Positions 47,432-58,790 of a DNA stretch of 64,000 bases are shown in pieces. Position numbers and translations under genes: made by a program. The notes below the pieces were generated by a model. It did no database searches. It saw only the letters and a list, made by a program, of their open reading frames with translations, and was not told where the DNA came from. Within the stretch, counting starts at the first letter, position 1, and each line of letters starts with the position of its first letter. This DNA comes from Angiostrongylus vasorum (Eukaryota; Nematoda; Chromadorea; Rhabditida; Metastrongylidae): NCBI GenBank assembly GCA_018806985.1, contig JADANN010000085.1, positions 62,001 to 126,000 of the forward strand. Reading direction: 5' to 3'.

Positions 47432-50345
47432 AAAGAGAAACCGACCGAGGACTGCTAGAAACGAACCATCTATTGATATGACATTTCAAATCGTTGTCTT
47501 GTGAAATCAATAAACAAATTAACCAGAAAGTGTTCAATAATCAAGGAAGCGTGAAGAACTGTAATAAAGGGCACTACATTAAGAATATTTCGTTTGCCAG
47601 TGGTTATTTGATTAAACATTGAACGTTTACAAAATGAGACGAGACAAAAAACACTATGTTTCAACTGGAACAGAGTCTCATACTATTGGCTGAAAAAAAT
47701 ATGGCGAAGAAGGGTTTGAAACATAAATTTGAACAGAACTATGTTCGGTCATCCACTGAAAATTTTTCACCCCTGGTGGCGCGATTTCAGCCATATAACT
47801 TCGCTAAAAGACTAGGTTTCGTTTTAGGATTTTGTTTCCGCTTTAGTAATTCTGTACTTCATAAATACTTCTCACTCACACAGTTCTTTTTTTTACTGTG
47901 TCATTCAAAGAACTTTCGGGGTCTTTATATACACTGACTGCTAGCGATCAAACACTCGTCTACAGGAGCGATCTGGGATCACCAATCGGGACTGAAACCA
48001 ACCAAGCTGAGGCTGTATTCGAAACCACAATGTACGACTTTTAATATACCTTGTTTCATTGATAAGCTAACACGACATTCTTACCAAATATTTATTCGGC
48101 CAAAGTTTCGACATCTTCATTTTCCTCAGAGCCAATGAGCCTAGTCGATGTCCACAGATTTTCTTCTCCTCGATGTAGTGACTTCGTTGCGTAACGAACA
48201 TGACTATCTTTAGTGGAGTATCTCTCAATGGAATCAGCGAAAAAAACAAGTTACTACCAACCGATCCCGACTATCTGTATGAAAAATTCTGGATATAAGG
48301 GCATCTCCGAGTGAGTACGACTCATTCGAGATTTTCCCGAAAAGAAGATACGGCTCGATACGCAATGAAGACGCCACGTTGAGAAGACGAATGCTGTGGA
48401 TTTCGATCATACTGAAGGAGATTTAATAGCCTAAGCCACGTTCCCCATTTAAGGATTCCAAGACATTCATAATATTCCATCACCTCGAGTATCCGTTACA
48501 ATTTTCTCACCACGATGTTTCGCTTGTTCCTCGATCGAAAATCGGATGGTCTCTAAGCAAAAAACTAGGATGTATCTGCGGCATTGCTTACAGCTAAAAT
48601 TGGTAGTGATGAAATCCTGTACGCTGTACTTTCAGCACTCGTCATAGTTCAAGTGCTTCAATATTTCGTTATTGGCGCCCTCTTGAGGAATGTTTTCCCA
48701 CGTTGAAAGTTAAACTAATCCGTGGTCTTCGATCTGGAGCTATGCAGTTACTTCGAAGCGAAAGCCAATAAATCAATGTGGGACCGGAAAAAATGAAAAA
48801 TCGATCGGATGAAACAAAACAGTGCAATTTGTTTTTAAATGGAGCAGCGTGCTTCGATGCGCACTTCCAAGTCTACAAGTCTATAAATTAAAAAAGGAGA
48901 TTCTCAGCAGTTTTTTATTAATGCCTTGCTTTTTGTTAATAAGGACAAGCCATGGTTGCCGAATAAGCAGCTGATTGCCTTGCAGATCTGGTCTCACGTA
49001 TGTAATAACGCCACCTGGAATTGTGCATGGCTCGACTTCATTCTTTAGAGCAACGAGTCGAATCTCTCTCAGAATTCCGCACGATTCATCCGCATGTCGC
49101 CTACACCTCCTGTACACTGAAAGAGAACTTTATGGAAAGTATTGGCCATTATTGCCTTGAAGCGTGAAACAGTGTAAATCATTCGGGGTTGATTTATTTG
49201 GTAGTTGTTAGTCGTAAAATGAACTCTATTAGGAGTCACAGACTCCACTGAAAATATATACGTTGTTCCTTACAGTGCGTTGGGGAGTCATCATATAAAA
49301 GTACTCTACTTAAAAAATAGGAAACCGGACGAGTTCTGAATAACTACTGAGAAGGAAAGGGAAGTGGAGAGCGATGATTACAATATCTTTAATTCCTTTT
49401 GAAGATATGGGTACATAACTGTCAAGGCGCGGTATAATGGGCGAACGCATTCTCCGATACAAAGAGTTTTTCATGGAGAGTTTGTGAAAATTTGAAACAA
49501 TGGTTGACCTCTTTTTTTCACATTTTTTTAAGGAGAGCCCCTATCGTATATGCACACACTGAAGAGCAAAGCGCATCCGGCGTATCGTTGACGACAGCTT
49601 GGATATGGCGACAGATTGAGTGAGCACTTACGAAGAAGAAAATGAAGCGAAAGGGAATCTATAATAATTTGAGAAAATTTTCTAACACTCCATGGCATAG
49701 GAGATGAAAGAATAAAGGAAGAAGAAAGAGAACAGGAACGAGACGACAAGTGGGGAAAAAGAAGCATGACAAGAAGACAAGACGAACGAGAAACAGACAT
49801 TAATGGCTTTGCGACTCAACAACTCAAGGATTTTCTACGAGAGTACCCAAAGTGCTCAGTCTTCACAAAACAAAGAAAATTTTGAAGTAAAAGTTTACCA
49901 AACTCGCACGGTAATCTGGAACGTCTGTGCGCAAAACTCTCGAGACATTTTGAGTGAATTCCAAAACTCCAAAAATGAATCGCAGGAGGGAATGCCTTGC
50001 CATTGCGTGTGATTTCGTCCAATATCTTAGACAGGCTTTTTAAGGTGACACACGCACATATACCTACACATGCTACTCTTGTAAACTCTAAGTGGTACGC
50101 CTCCATGAAAAGGTGAAAGACTCATCAAAGACGACGAGCGTCTGAAGAAAATTGTTCACAACGTAATTGAAATATTGGCTTCATTGTTATTTGTCGATGT
50201 TATGGAGTCATTTGGCTTACTAGCTTGCGGTTATTTTGCCTTTCCCGAGAAAAACTTTCTATTAACCTCCACACTGGATTATAAATGTGACGTTTTCTTT
50301 TTCAGCAATCGCGAAGTTGTTATACAACACCCCATTTAATTCCGT
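47432..50345 (+). repeat. Downstream flank of gene A (duplicate of 30.4-35.5 kb)
   Basis: Collinear with 30400-33460 and 34418-35470, minus the R3, SINE-2, (TA)n and PLE insertions of that copy. No gene is supported inside. Confidence 0.8.
47509..47514 (+). terminator. AATAAA polyadenylation signal of gene A
   Basis: The hexamer lies 78 bases past the stop codon, a normal distance for a nematode 3' end. The dead copy at 30.4 kb has no equivalent at that place. Confidence 0.5.
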
Positions 50346-50800
50346 CCAGAAAGACCACAAACAACACAGCGTTAGACGAGGTTTCGGCCGTATCGCCTTC
50401 CTTAGAGCCTGGAAAGGTACACCGCTACGTAATTTACTACGTAAACTCCCAACAGCGCGAACAGAAAGATAAAAATCCGAAACTTCAGAATCGATCTTTT
50501 GAATGGAATGGTTCAGTCATCTACTACGTGCGACCCCAAGCGACTGTTCTTAATAGGTTAAAGGTAGGTAAAAAAACGATAAGTTTTTCCAGAAGACGTT
50601 GGTCGTGCTATTATCTTTCACATTTTCACCTTTCTGTTTCTATTACTGATGCGCCTGATCTAGTAAACTGCTTATCAATGCACGCTTCTAGGCTCTGAAG
50701 AAAACTATTCTGCCTAAACTTCAGCTACCATTCTGCCGTGTATGCTCTGTTTGTATGTAAGTAAGTCTGTGCTGTATAAAAACCTCACGATTGCTGAAGA
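50346..50800. mobile_element. Penelope-like termini, two orientations
   Basis: A minus-strand terminus at 50365-50470 (GAAA kept, CTAAGGA, GTC lost) and a plus-strand one at 50690-50790 (CTGAAGA kept, GAAA changed). Both are decayed. Confidence 0.6.
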
Positions 50801-51769
50801 AGAGAACGACACATGTGACTTGTGCTTAACTATTTAAGTCCTTCCAACAAAAACCCTCGTCAAAAAACGCCTGTTTGAAAGCTTTATCCTTCTGCAATAT
50901 TACACTTTAAACAGTGGAAGAGGACAATACCATTTTAGCATCTTCTGTCAACAATCCGATGGACCATTTCAGCCCGTCTTCAGCTGTGCCTGGTCTAATG
51001 TTGCGTCTTCTGAACTATGAAGTGTTTCCAAGACCGATAGAAAGGACTTCATATGAGGTTGGCAAAAACAACTGTATTTTGCAATCTTTCCGAAGTTCTT
51101 TTTTTTGTTTCGGATGGCACCCTTGGCGGACATTAACTGAAAAGTAGCTGGGACAAAAGATGCGATAGAGTGTAGTGGCACAAGCGAATTACCATATCGA
51201 GCCCAGAGAGAACGAAGAAGAAAGTAACCGCTGTTAAGAAGTTAGTCGAATGAACCTTTTTCATTGAACTCATGTTAGCTTACCAATGAAAGGACATTGG
51301 TACACTTCTATTGAAAAGATTATTGTTTAAGGGAATGGTAGCGAAATTTACTGTCAAAATCTATTATTCGACTGGCAAGAATGCCATGTAGCTTTACAAT
51401 TCTTAAAGTTCATCCCATGAATGCTATCGTGGCTTTAAAGAGATTTTAACACTAATACGACGCCATCCAAATGAAAACTTGGTAGCTATGGAATGTCTTC
51501 TTTAAGCAGTAATGTTTCTTGATTGCGGAATTACACAGTAAATATGGAAAGAATTTCATGTTGAGGTTGTTTCTCGCACAGAAGTGCAATTAAAACGGCG
51601 GGGTGTTGCTTATTCACTTTTCATACATCGCAAATTTCTGAAGAGCCGTGGCTTCATAGCGCTGACTGTGTCTTCGATTCGTCGTGCCTAAAAAATAGAT
51701 TTTATAGAAGAAATGTTAGTAATCGACTTCTTCATACTCATTTGAATCGGGAATTTGATTCACATTCTT
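50801..51769. other. No recognised gene
   Basis: About 950 bases with no supported exon. The later part is probably the start of the next upstream flank copy, but matching blocks are hard to see. Confidence 0.35.
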
Positions 51770-51913
51770 CGGCTACTACTGTACTACAGTACAACTTCCT
51801 CAATCTGAAATGATCACGACAAAAAAAATTCTACGAAAGGCACTAACTTCAGCAGCTTCACTAATCATTAGTAATCGAAAACTGACAACTCATTTTCCGT
51901 GATAACAGATGGT

Positions 51914-52302
51914 GCCTCGCAACGGTTTACCGCCTCATCGTGGCTGGAAGGTGTTTCTGGGTGTCGGACTGCGATCTACAGAGGGTGGATTCGTCTCCCC
52001 GGCAAGGTCTCCCAAGCTAAGAGGGAATCCGGCGTTTCCATGAAGAGGGCTAGGTAGGAGTAAACCAATAACAGGATCCGCCACCGTCCTGGTATCAAAG
52101 TCGCATGGTGGCAAGTCCCCCTCTTATCCACAAGGGCTGCGACTGCCCGTGATGGTGAATACCTGGGAGTAGACTCTGGCCAGGCTGACCTCGGGATTCC
52201 AGGTAACCACCATCGCTTAACCAGCAATTCTCTGAAAAATGGTGATTATGCTAGGGTCCGCACAACCAGTGAGGACGGGGCGTTCAAGTATCGAGTATTA
52301 AG
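51914..52302 (-). repeat. Complete R3 repeat with target-site duplication
   Basis: A 389-base R3 copy flanked by TAACAGATGGT (51903-51913) and TAACAGACGGT (52303-52313). The paralogous flank at 38050-38060 has a single TAACAGATGGT and no insert, so the boundaries of R3 are fixed by an empty site. Confidence 0.85.
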
Positions 52303-52540
52303 TAACAGACGGTGAAGCGTCGTGCAACAGACACCGCAGAAGTTGAACGTGAAACTGCGAGCTCGGTTTTGTCTACAATACTTTCCAAAATTGCCATCTA
52401 CTGAATACAACTTCGTCGGGAGTCTTGATAATATTTTGCGTGAGAAAAGCTGCTCAAAACAAGCCGAAACTGAAACTGTCTTCAGTTATTTAATCACCTC
52501 TAGAAGTTGGAAATTTTATGTAACTTTGCAGAAGTGAACT
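52303..52540 (+). mobile_element. Mariner C-terminal remnant
   Basis: The frame reads STEYNFVGSLDNILREKS, KQAETETVFSYLIT, SRSWKFYVT, matching the end of mariner transposases (usual motif: SLDNFLRGKSF and SRTPEFYVTGI). Confidence 0.75.
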
Positions 52541-55024
52541 TGTTTCTAGTTAGCGAGGCTACATAGATTCAAATGTTCTTGTACTGACAGATAAAACTTA
52601 TTCTCTGTTGATGCACCCCATTTTAGACAAATAAGTTGAAGTCGCATATTCATTTCGAAAAGAGCTAATATTACTGCCATTCATTTAAGATCGCGCCCCA
52701 CCGTTCCGCTCCATATCGTTGAGCAAATAATTTTAGCACTAGCTGGCATTGCATCTTAAAAGTCCACTATCCTTTAACATTGCATGGTTAAGTAATAGCT
52801 TCTCGAATGATTAAGCCAGCACGAGATTGTAGTGTAAACTTTTACTCAACCACATTTTCAAGGCCTTCGTCTTCTTCAGAGCAGGGTTGATCCTAAACAA
52901 TGGCTTACAGCCAGTCGTTATTGCCACGAAGGTCTTCGTAGTTATTTGCAAGCAATCAATGAAGAGGAAAAGAATAAGAATGTGGGAAGTGCTGAGGGTC
53001 GCACTTTGGACGGGAAGATGGGTCGTATGAATTAAATGAAATGGTGGTACCTGCTACTGGGATGGTTGTTGAGTCTTGTAAATCATACAAACACTGACAT
53101 AACTGTTGAGGAGAGAGGTTGGTAACAGCAAGTATTTTATGGCAAATATCCTTCTCTTCCTGTTTGCGGCAGCATGTAATGTGCATGTAACACTTTGCGA
53201 CGAAACAACTCGCGGAAGTGGGCGCTTCGAAATTCATTGTAACATTACAGAGGTGATTATTCACCTTTAACAAACGCTCATAAAAATCTCATAAAAGCAG
53301 CTGGTGATTCCACACCGCTTACAATGTGTTTTATTAGTCATGGTTTTGGAGATACTCAGTGTTCAAGAATTTGTATTGCCCTGGAATTGTGTAAGAGCAT
53401 CATATTCACCGTTCACTAACCCTGTTCGCCCGGCAATGGGAATATCTTATGAATGATTTTTTGTCTATTTCGTGCACAAACCAGAGAAGTCTTTAACAAT
53501 CTTGCGACGACACTTACTTTCGCGTTTTTGTGGAGTGGGCGACACCTGATTTTTGCCTTTGCTCTGTAACATCTACAGGCGTCTTACAACCACTCCCAAA
53601 ACCGATTGTTACACCTATAGGTGCTATTCGTCGTGAAAGTGTTATAATGTCACAGCTAAGTGATCGTTAAGTAGGCAACAACATTGCGGGCTTTTCAGCG
53701 AGCTCATTGTTCATGCTACGCTGATGGGCTTGCATTGAATATGGTGTAAATTTAACAAGTAGTGGGAATGGCCATTCTAAAAGTCTTATTTTGTTTTATT
53801 TCACTTCTGCTTTATCTCGTACCCACACGACTCGTCATCAGATGTGTTTCGGATCGTGTAGAATAAAATAAAGCAAACTCGAACTCACCGTATCTCAACA
53901 CTTGCCGCATTCTATTCGCTTCCCGTATCTCCTTCGTTCACGAACGTCTTCGAGATCTCTGGATATCGGTTCAGCTGCTGGTTGGAAATTGTCATATTTT
54001 TATGAATGTCGCCAACTGGTGGTCGAGCATACTCCCACCGGCCTTCTGGAATGAAACGCTTACAGCACTGTTACTTGGAGTGCGGAGAGTAAAGTGTTCC
54101 TGACAACCCTGGTGCTAAACATACGACCTCGGTTGGAGAGGAGAGTTGCTGAACCCGTACCGTGTCGTACAGTCGTCGTAATCGGCATCATTCCCACTTT
54201 CCATCTGCTCCGTGTTTTTGCAACACTTCTTTTAAATAACTTTTAACAATTAAGGAATTATAACGGCACACATTTGCTGGAAATGCAGAAAAGGATTGCT
54301 GATATGGTGCAACGACTTCTTCCCCATTTGATAAGTGTTCGCTCCTAAAAGATTCCTCAACAAGAAGAGAGAGTAACGAAAACAATACAGTTATTAGTCA
54401 AACAAAATGGTTCTTTCGCTACAGATCAATAAAAAATTTCGCTTTTCCTGAACTTTCAGAGGGAAAACTAAGAATCTCCAGCAATACTCTTCAAACAGAT
54501 GCCTTTTTTAGAAGCCTGGAACATTTTAAAAGGTGGCAAAGGAAGTCGCAATTACGTTTCCTTGAGACACTATTCCAAATGCGCTCCCAATTTTTTTTTC
54601 TTAATTCGATGTAGCTCCGGTATAATGTGCAGGATACAAGAACGATCAGACAACACGTTACGCTCTAAAGAAGTCGTTTTATTATGAGGAGGTTCTTGAA
54701 TCTTTTAGTGAAATTCTTCTGAGAATCTTCTCTGAGCCATCGAGTTCGCTTTGCCGTCAGAGACACGATTTCACAACCATAGAGCATCGTAAAGAAAAAC
54801 CACTGAAGCTGAATGAGTGCGATATTTACTGCTAAGGAATCAGCTACTAAAAATCTTTCAAACCGAAGGCTGTGTTTCCTCGTTGTCACTCGACCTCTGT
54901 GCTTCCTTGTTGACGTTCGACGTATCTACAGATTGATTTCTTCTCAAAAGCGTACTTTTACGACGCCGCTTTCTTGCCATTCTGCATCTCCTTAGTTGTG
55001 GGAAAGCTAAAATTGCATTCTCCG

Positions 55025-55195
55025 TGTTCTTGTTGAGCAAACGCGAGGTCTTATTTTTTATTCCTTTATTCACGAATAAGCTGACGTTTCGGCGGATTTC
55101 GCCTTCCTCAGAGCCTGGAAAGGTCATGTTGACAGCAATCTATTCAGCGAAACACCTCCGTAACCAAAGAGAGAAAATGTTGAACCAAAATGCTT
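55025..55195 (-). mobile_element. Penelope-like 3' terminus
   Basis: Short 3' end matching 8890-9070 and 38505-38720, the best preserved of the three, carrying the intact hammerhead motif at 55079-55115. Confidence 0.8.
55079..55115 (-). ncRNA. Hammerhead ribozyme motif, intact core
   Basis: On the minus strand: stem I GGCT (55115-55112) with AGCT (55082-55079), core CTGAGGA (55111-55105), stem II GGCG/CGCC with loop AAATC, GAAA (55090-55087), CGTC (55086-55083). All invariant bases and both main stems are kept. Confidence 0.75.
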
Positions 55196-55438
55196 TACAT
55201 GACTTTCCATCCGTACCAATAGCAGGTACCACAGATTTTACCACAGATTTACTTTATTTTATTTATACGACCCATGTTGGCGGATCCCAATACTTTTTCA
55301 CATTCCTATTCGTTTCCTTGCACCCATCATACACGAAAGTCGTCCAACCAGTGCGTGTGGATTCTGCTTCTGCTTGAGAATTTTCCTTTCATCATAAATG
55401 TCGTGGAATACTGGTCGCGTCGTTTCTCCCTAGAGTCC

Positions 55439-55711
55439 TTAAAGATCCCCAGCTAGAGCGTTTCCACTTGGATTGTAAACAGTGAGTTTTCCTTGGACAA
55501 GTTCGGTAGCAATTTCCGGACCCTGGGATGAATGGATCCACAATTGTCGTGCATAACAGGGCCGTACAGAGATAGAAAGCATCAATGCGACCGATATTGC
55601 CCTCAAGAAGATTTGACTTCGCACAACTACAAAGATCTTGTTTGCGGCGACAACGGCTGGCTGTAGCCCATCGTCTAAGATCAATCCTGCTCTCAATCCG
55701 TCCAAGATCAA
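55439..55711 (-). other. Coding-like open stretch in an inverted flank fragment
   Basis: The minus strand is open for 90 codons. Its first part (LRAGLILDDGLQPAVVAANK, then IFVVV) is also readable on the plus strand at 52885-52960 (RAGLILNNGLQPVVIATKVF) and, with stops, at 38985-39060. Amino-acid level conservation suggests a former exon. The rest (SVRPCYARQLWIHSSQGPEI, then LTVYNPSGNALAGDL) is found only here. No family is recognised. Confidence 0.3.
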
Positions 55712-56170
55712 TAAGACGAAGGCGTTGGAAAGGTAGCTGAGTAAAAGTTTACGTGACAGTCTCGTGTTGGCTTAATTATTTAAAAAGGTATTAATTAACC
55801 GTGCAATGTTAACGGATAGTCGGGTTTTAAGATGGAGCGTCAGCCAATGCAAAACTATTTCATCAACAATATTGTGCGCAATGTTGGAGCGCGACCTTAA
55901 GTGAATGGCTGAGAACTATTAGGTCCTTTCGAAATGAATGTGCGATTTCAACTTATTTATCTAAAATGGCATATATCACCTGTGAATAAACTTATCTGTC
56001 AATACAGAAACATTCGAATCTATTCATTCCTGCTAACTAGAAACAAGTTCACCTCTGCAAAGTTACAAAAATTTCGAACTTCTAAAGGTGACTAAATAAC
56101 TGAACACAGTTTCAGTCTCAGCTTGGTTTCCGGCGATTTTCTCACATAGAATGCTATCAAGACAGCTGAT
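55600..56170 (-). repeat. Inverted fragment of the upstream flank
   Basis: Reverse complement matches 52340-52970 in order: the mariner end, CTTGTTTCTAGTTAGC, AAATAAGTTGAA, AACATTGCACGGTTAA, the AAGCCAACACGAGACTGT block and GCAGGATTGATC. It lies between the second and third flank copies. Confidence 0.8.
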
Positions 56171-57039
56171 AAAGTTCTATTCTTCTTATATTTTTCTTAT
56201 TCTTATATTCAATTCACCTTTAATCAGCTTTCGTAAAAATCATATAGAACAACTGATGATTCGACGGGGATCGCTACGTGTTTTATTAGTAATGGTTTAG
56301 GAAGAACTCAGTGTTCGAGAATTCATATTACACTAGAATTGGGGAACAGCTTCACATTCATCGTTCACTAACGGTGCTCGTCTGGTAATGGAAATATCTT
56401 AGAAATAATTTTTATGTATTTCGTGTACAGGAGAGAGAAGTCTCTAACACTCTTGCAACGACACCTAATTTCGTATTTTTTTCCGGAATGGAGAACAGCT
56501 AATTTCTTGCCTTCCTCTCTAACATCTACTGGTGTCCTACAGTCACTCTCGAAAGGTACTGTGACACATACAGGTGTCATTAATCGTGAAAGTGTTAAAA
56601 ACTTCACAGCCAAGTGATCCCTTAGTAGACAACAACTTTGTGAGCTCTTCAAGGAGCTCACTGTTTATGCTACACTGATGGGCCTTCATTTGCTAAAGTT
56701 TGAATTTAACAAACACCGGAAATAGCCATTCTTAAAAGTATTGTTTTGTTATATTTTATTTCTGCTTAATCCCTTTCCATACGATTCGTCATCAGATGTG
56801 TGACGGGTCGTGTGGAATAAAATAAACTCGAAACTCGAAACTCTTCGTGTCTCAGCACTTTTCCTTTCGATTCGCCTCCCCGCATCCACTAATCCACGAA
56901 TGTCTTCGAGCTCTGTAGATAACGGTTTACCTGCCACTCGAACATTATAATTTCTTTCATAAATGTCGCCAACTGGTGTTCGAGCAGATTCTCACCGGAG
57001 TCGTGGAATGAAATGAGAACAGCATTTATGCTGATGACA

Positions 57040-57290
57040 CTGATCGATAGAACTAGCTGAGAGACAAGCGATACGAAGGATGTGCATGGTGTGGTGGTGA
57101 AACCGTTACCCCTAGACGAGGGTAATAGCGCCTTCGTCACCCACCGCAGACACTTGCGGATCGGAGTTTTGCAAATATCTCAGCATCATTGTAGTTGATT
57201 TCGCACAATTCCTGCCGTGAAAAACGGAAATAGGAAGTAAATAAAAAAGTTAAAATTGGGTACAGCATTGTCACTTGAAGCGCAGAGAGT
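57040..57290 (+). repeat. SINE-2 copy
   Basis: Forward SINE-2 (GCATGGTGTGGTGGTGAAAC, CCACCGCAGACACTTGCGG) with the GGAAGTAAATAAAAAAGTTA tail. Absent from the other flank copies. Confidence 0.7.
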
Positions 57291-57744
57291 GAATTGTTCC
57301 CAGGCCACCCTGGCCAGAAACGAACGAACATGGATTGATAGGACAGTTGCCGAAACCCGTACGGGTCGTACAGTACAGTGATCGTCATAATGAGCATCAT
57401 TACCACATCGTCATATGCCCCGTCTTTTTGCAGCACTTCTTTTAAATACCTCTTAACGATTAAGGAGCTATTCCAGCACACAATTGCTGAATATGCAAGA
57501 AACGGTTGCTGAAATTGTGCAGTAATGTCTTCCACTTGATAAGTATTCTTTCTGAGAAGGATTTCCAACAAAAGGAAAAGACACGGAAAACAATGCAGTT
57601 ATTAGAAGATGGAAAGGATAAAGCTCGCTGCGTTGAGCAACCCAAAAGGGATGCGCCATGCATTCGACTTCATTAAAAATCGTTAGAGGTGAATGAATGA
57701 ATATCTGACCTTTGGAATGACACGCCGTGGACTAGCGATGATTC

Positions 57745-57900
57745 ATCGAGCCAGTGCTGCTATCCTCTCGGAGGAGTCTGGTACCAGTTTGCCGATCTCG
57801 GAGAGATGGAGGGTTTATTGAGCCTAGAGCACAGGGATCGATCCCACATGTACTACAGGGCGCCTACGGTCAATGCGCTAAACCAGCTCCTATTACAGTT
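57745..57900 (-). repeat. SINE-1 copy
   Basis: Reverse SINE-1 with a recognisable tRNA-like head on the minus strand (GGTTTAGCGCATTGACCG, GGGATCGATCCC B-box type). Confidence 0.7.
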
Positions 57901-58790
57901 ATTAGTCAAATTAAATGTTTGTTTCCATGCAAATCAATAACAAATTTTCTTTTACTTACATTGCAAAGAACAATTTTTTTTGAAGCACAGACGGAACATC
58001 CCAAACATTTGCCTTTATTAGAAAGTTGGAAACATTTTGAAACGGTGGCCAAGGAAGTCACGGTTTAGTGTCGTTACGTTACTACTCCTAAGCCATGCCC
58101 AATTTCTTTTCTTAATTCAGTGGAGTTCCGGTCTAAAGTGCAGCATATAAGTGCGATCGGACAACACGTTATGCCCTAGCGAAGTTATTCTTTTCGTAAC
58201 GCGGTTCTTTAATCTTTTAGTGAGATTTCGCAGATGAGCTTCTTTGGGCCATCGAGCCCGCTTGTCGTCACAGACAAGGAAGTCACACCCATAGTGCACT
58301 GAAATGAAAAACGAATGGAGCTGAATAATTTGCCAATAAGAATGTTGCAAACCGAAAGCTGTGTTTCCTCGTTCTCATTCGACTTCCTTGTGACATTCGA
58401 TATATCTATAGATGGATTTCTTCACAAAAGCGCACTTTTACGACGCTACTTTTTTTCGATTCTGCATTTGCTTTGTTGTGGGTAAGCCAGAATTTAATGA
58501 CGGTGAATCGAAAATAATATGGTCGACATCCAGTTTAGCCTGAAGTATTTGAGAATTCAACGCATTCATTGAATTGCCTTCAAGTGATCGCTTACGCATA
58601 CGTTGTCGATAAAATCGACCAATTATTAAGTTAGATGTGCTAGATCACTTATTATTCGATGCTCTTTTTATTTACGTTTTAGCGTTACATGTTTCAGATT
58701 CTCCTTAAACCTTTGCATAGTGCAAAAAACCTTGCGTTCAAATAGCTAACAAAATTGTCATGGCCCCCCTGAATAAGGCGGGCGGGTGTA

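Larger units (their letters stand above)
51770..55015 (+). repeat. Upstream flank, second copy
   Basis: Collinear with 37911-41340 and 56200-58490. It lacks the SINE-1 and the adjacent ~260 bases present in the other two copies (junction near 54388). No exon 1 of the secreted gene follows: a PLE terminus and an inverted fragment come next. Confidence 0.85.
56200..58605 (+). repeat. Upstream flank, third copy (precedes gene C)
   Basis: Collinear with 39380-41440. It includes SINE-1 at the same place as the first copy, plus its own SINE-2. The block TTCATTGAATTG.CTTCAAGTGATCGC (58565-58592) corresponds to 41399-41428 upstream of gene A. Confidence 0.85.
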
